Below, piece after piece: positions 13,332-14,146 of a stretch of 14,146 nt of DNA; the stretch's first letter is position 1; each line of letters starts with the position of its first letter. This DNA comes from Nitrospirota bacterium (GTDB taxonomy: Bacteria > Nitrospirota > Nitrospiria > Nitrospirales > Nitrospiraceae), in assembly GCA_016222925.1 (NCBI GenBank), contig JACRQB010000155.1, positions 1 to 14,146 of the forward strand. Direction: 5' to 3'. Below the pieces are notes generated by a model. It searched no databases. It saw nothing but the letters and a program-made list of their open reading frames with translations, and was not told where the DNA came from. Both the position numbers and the translations under genes were made by a program.

Positions 13332-14146
13332 CTAGAGCCGTTCTCCGTACTTTCGGAAGTGTTGCTCCTTGGCGTCGGCGATCCACTTCTCCCGTTTAAT
13401 GCGATCTGGATCGGTCTCGAGCTTCTTGGCGATCTTCTCGATATCGTCCGGTTTCCAACGAGCAATTTGGATAAACGTGTAGGTGCCCATCTTATTGAGG
13501 GTCTGCGCAAAAACAGGCCCGATTCCGTGGATCTTCTTCAGATCGTCCTTCTGACTGTCCTTCCCCACCTTGGGTGGTCCTTCTTGAGACCTCAGCGTGG
13601 CTCTATTCTGACGAGTCAGAGGAAGCCCCACGGTTGCTGAATCCGGTTTCGCGCGAAGAGTCACGCGCAGTTCTTTGAGGCGTTGCTGCAAGCGATCGAT
13701 GTGCTCATCTTTCTCCGGAATACCCTGAACCTCCTTGAGGAGAGTTCGACGCTCCGCTTGGAGTGCATGCAACTCACGGTGGAGGCTCGCAATCTGCTCG
13801 TCTCGTTCATGCAGACGTTGCTGGTTGAGCACAAGTTGGGAACGGAGTTGTTCCTGTGCGGCATATTGCTCCTGGAATTTCGCCGTTTCACCTTCGAGTT
13901 CTTGCATGGTGCGCGCATGAGTTCTTTCCCATTCCTTGAGCTCTGATTGCTTCTCGCGAAGGAGGTGGGTGACCGGCACAAGCTCTTCGATCCGCCGATC
14001 GCGCGCCCCGATGGCTTGTTCCAGCTGCTGGATCACGCCGCGATGGGCGGCCTCTCGATCACTCAGTTCCACCTCCAACTGATGGACGCGGCTCTGCACC
14101 GATTCCAGCTCCTTCAGGCGGGCTCGGAGCTCATCCCGATCAGCGA
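13332..14146 (-). CDS. Coiled-coil protein with C-terminal helix-hairpin-helix domain (5' end outside window)
   Basis: The minus-strand frame is open to the right edge of the window with no stop. GTG 14099 is only an internal Val and upstream codons (ADRDELRARLKELES) continue the coiled coil, so the protein is partial. About 170 visible residues are a continuous charged heptad helix rich in Glu, Gln and Arg (VHQLEVELSDREAAHRGVI and on). A basic Ser/Pro linker follows, then a compact domain starting DLKKIHGIGPVFAQTLNKMG and continuing with YTFIQIARWKPDDIEKIAKKL. KKIHGIGP is a helix-hairpin-helix hairpin; domains of this type occur at the ends of bacterial coiled-coil and envelope proteins and may bind DNA or protein. 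It ends 122 bp upstream of dnaE on the same strand. Function is not known. Confidence 0.8.
   Translation of the reverse strand, partial: ADRDELRARLKELESVQSRVHQLEVELSDREAAHRGVIQQLEQAIGARDRRIEELVPVTHLLREKQSELKEWERTHARTMQELEGETAKFQEQYAAQEQLRSQLVLNQQRLHERDEQIASLHRELHALQAERRTLLKEVQGIPEKDEHIDRLQQRLKELRVTLRAKPDSATVGLPLTRQNRATLRSQEGPPKVGKDSQKDDLKKIHGIGPVFAQTLNKMGTYTFIQIARWKPDDIEKIAKKLETDPDRIKREKWIADAKEQHFRKYGERL

Noticed and set aside
1..14146. CRISPR array, tRNA, insertion sequence, prophage or toxin-antitoxin module
   Set aside because: No regular repeats, no tRNA T-loop signature in a plausible fold, no transposase or terminal inverted repeats, and no phage or toxin genes were seen on reading both strands.

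Overview
The window reads as ordinary chromosomal DNA of a Gram-negative bacterium of moderately high GC. Signs are a signal-peptide haem peroxidase, a probable outer-membrane lipoprotein and the housekeeping pair dnaE-accA on one strand. The protein flavour is compatible with Nitrospira or a relative (Nitrospirota), but there is no rRNA or other decisive marker, so this is an impression only. I saw no tRNA, rRNA, CRISPR array, insertion sequence or phage gene.

Left part (1-3200). The end of an upstream Cys-containing protein is followed by about 300 bp with no convincing gene. A small four-helix membrane protein then lies on the minus strand. A tight plus-strand cluster follows: an aldo/keto reductase that has lost its centre (pseudogene), a DUF488/YeaO protein 2 bp downstream, a 50-residue one-helix membrane protein overlapping it by ATGA, and DNA-3-methyladenine glycosylase I (tag).

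Middle part (3200-8320). A strong Shine-Dalgarno starts a CadI/ArsI-type vicinal-oxygen-chelate protein. It overlaps a SigZ-like sigma factor with a Cys-containing tail. A perfect 12-bp hairpin separates this pair from a convergent, exported animal-type haem peroxidase. A 312-bp divergent region carries an 18-bp perfect palindrome, short direct repeats and a promoter-like site. It leads to a PP_4765-type flavoprotein, which converges on a coiled-coil lipoprotein.

Right part (8320-14146). A ferritin-like di-iron protein runs toward accA. Upstream of accA on the same strand is dnaE, the replicative DNA polymerase III alpha subunit. Here dnaE is split into three open segments by two internal deletions with frame change; the first removes the stretch with the third catalytic aspartate and the second the helix-hairpin-helix region. 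Last comes the 3' part of a coiled-coil protein with a C-terminal helix-hairpin-helix domain, which runs off the window.

The most notable result is that three internal deletions of roughly 150-240 bp, each changing frame, occur within 12 kb, two of them in a gene expected to be essential. Either the assembly has lost short pieces or this is a decaying locus with a second dnaE elsewhere. I found no clear novel multi-gene system. The CadI/ArsI-like plus SigZ-like overlapping pair is the best candidate for an under-described regulatory unit.
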